Shown: positions 50,213-50,276 of the stretch, in pieces
Layout: each line of letters begins with the position of its first letter
Numbering within the stretch: the stretch's first letter is position 1
From: PRO6 sp049646625
Lineage (GTDB): Bacteria; Pseudomonadota; Alphaproteobacteria; Rhizobiales; Xanthobacteraceae
Direction: 5' to 3'
NCBI GenBank assembly: GCA_049646625.1
Contig: JBARWE010000156.1
Coordinates: 1 to 50,276 of the forward strand
DNA length: 50,276 nt
Position numbers and translations under genes: made by a program
The notes under the pieces: generated by a model
What the model saw: only the letters and a program-made list of their open reading frames with translations
What the model was told of the DNA's origin: nothing
The model's database searches: none

Positions 50213-50276
50213 ATGGCCCCGCGCGCGCGAATCCTCCCCGAACACCCGCCGACCTTCGCGCCGGCGCCGTCCTGGC
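50213..50276 (+). CDS. possible start of a rightward gene, cut by window end
   Basis: ATG at 50213 opens a frame to the end of the window (MAPRARILPEHPPTFAPAPS...). There is no strong ribosome-binding site, and another ATG at 50203 opens a different frame. It is divergent from the recombinase gene. Too short to identify. Confidence 0.3.
   Translation, partial: MAPRARILPEHPPTFAPAPSW

Noticed and set aside
1..50276. CRISPR array or complete insertion sequence
   Set aside because: No regularly spaced direct repeats and no transposase with a DDE or HUH-transposase signature were found; the only recombinase is the tyrosine recombinase at 48948-50087.

Overview
The window is most of the backbone of a self-transmissible repABC plasmid from an alphaproteobacterium of the order Hyphomicrobiales, most likely a Bradyrhizobium/Nitrobacter/Afipia-type host. 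The reasons are a complete repABC replication and partition cassette, a Ti-plasmid-type conjugation system (traCDG, traAFBH and traI-trbBCDEJKLFGHI), a TraR/TraI/TraM quorum-sensing circuit, and an ECF sigma/NrsF pair typical of alphaproteobacteria. The backbone is GC-rich. The cargo is visibly less GC-rich, except for one P-type ATPase gene.

Layout. 1-7.9 kb: a probable leading region with DUF7007, a small coiled-coil protein, an unnamed conserved protein, an ArdC antirestriction protein, a lower-GC GHKL-ATPase/nuclease fusion, DUF736, a WGR protein and a membrane-anchored SNase-like nuclease. 7.9-16.2 kb: traG-traD-traC leftward and traA-traF-traB-traH rightward, with an RSF1010/Ti-like oriT between them (core about 10483-10516). 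By homology the nicked strand is the minus strand, so the leftward region would enter the recipient first. 16.2-17.8 kb: a 150-bp element with strong potential secondary structure, then traM and, convergent to it, traR.

17.8-34 kb: heavy-metal cargo inserted between traR and the trb operon. It comprises a CzcCBA efflux operon with an embedded PII-like gene, small secreted proteins, an ECF sigma factor/NrsF anti-sigma pair with a recognisable autoregulatory promoter, DUF3859, a P1B-4-like Co/Zn/Cd ATPase, a methyltransferase-family membrane protein, and a broken CDF transporter gene. Two small proteins with HCHGC/HCHCG clusters and TPPP tails lie in different parts of this cargo.

34-44.2 kb: the trb mating-pair operon (trbI back to trbB, including a small GTG-started trbK) and the AHL synthase gene traI. 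44.2-48.9 kb: repA, repB and repC divergent from traI, with two identical CTGTCGATTCCGACAG boxes between them, three parS-like palindromes, a candidate counter-transcribed RNA ahead of repC, and a candidate oriV palindrome inside repC. 48.9-50.1 kb: a tyrosine recombinase preceded by a perfect 17-bp inverted repeat. The window ends in a possible partial gene.

Working model: AHL made by TraI activates TraR, with TraM as anti-activator. TraR then switches on tra, trb and probably repABC through related GTCG-N4-CGAC boxes, so transfer and copy number rise together, as in Ti plasmids. The leading-region proteins would help establish or protect the plasmid in a new host, and the cargo gives Co/Zn/Cd-type resistance. 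The least explained items are the GHKL/nuclease fusion and the structured element upstream of traM.
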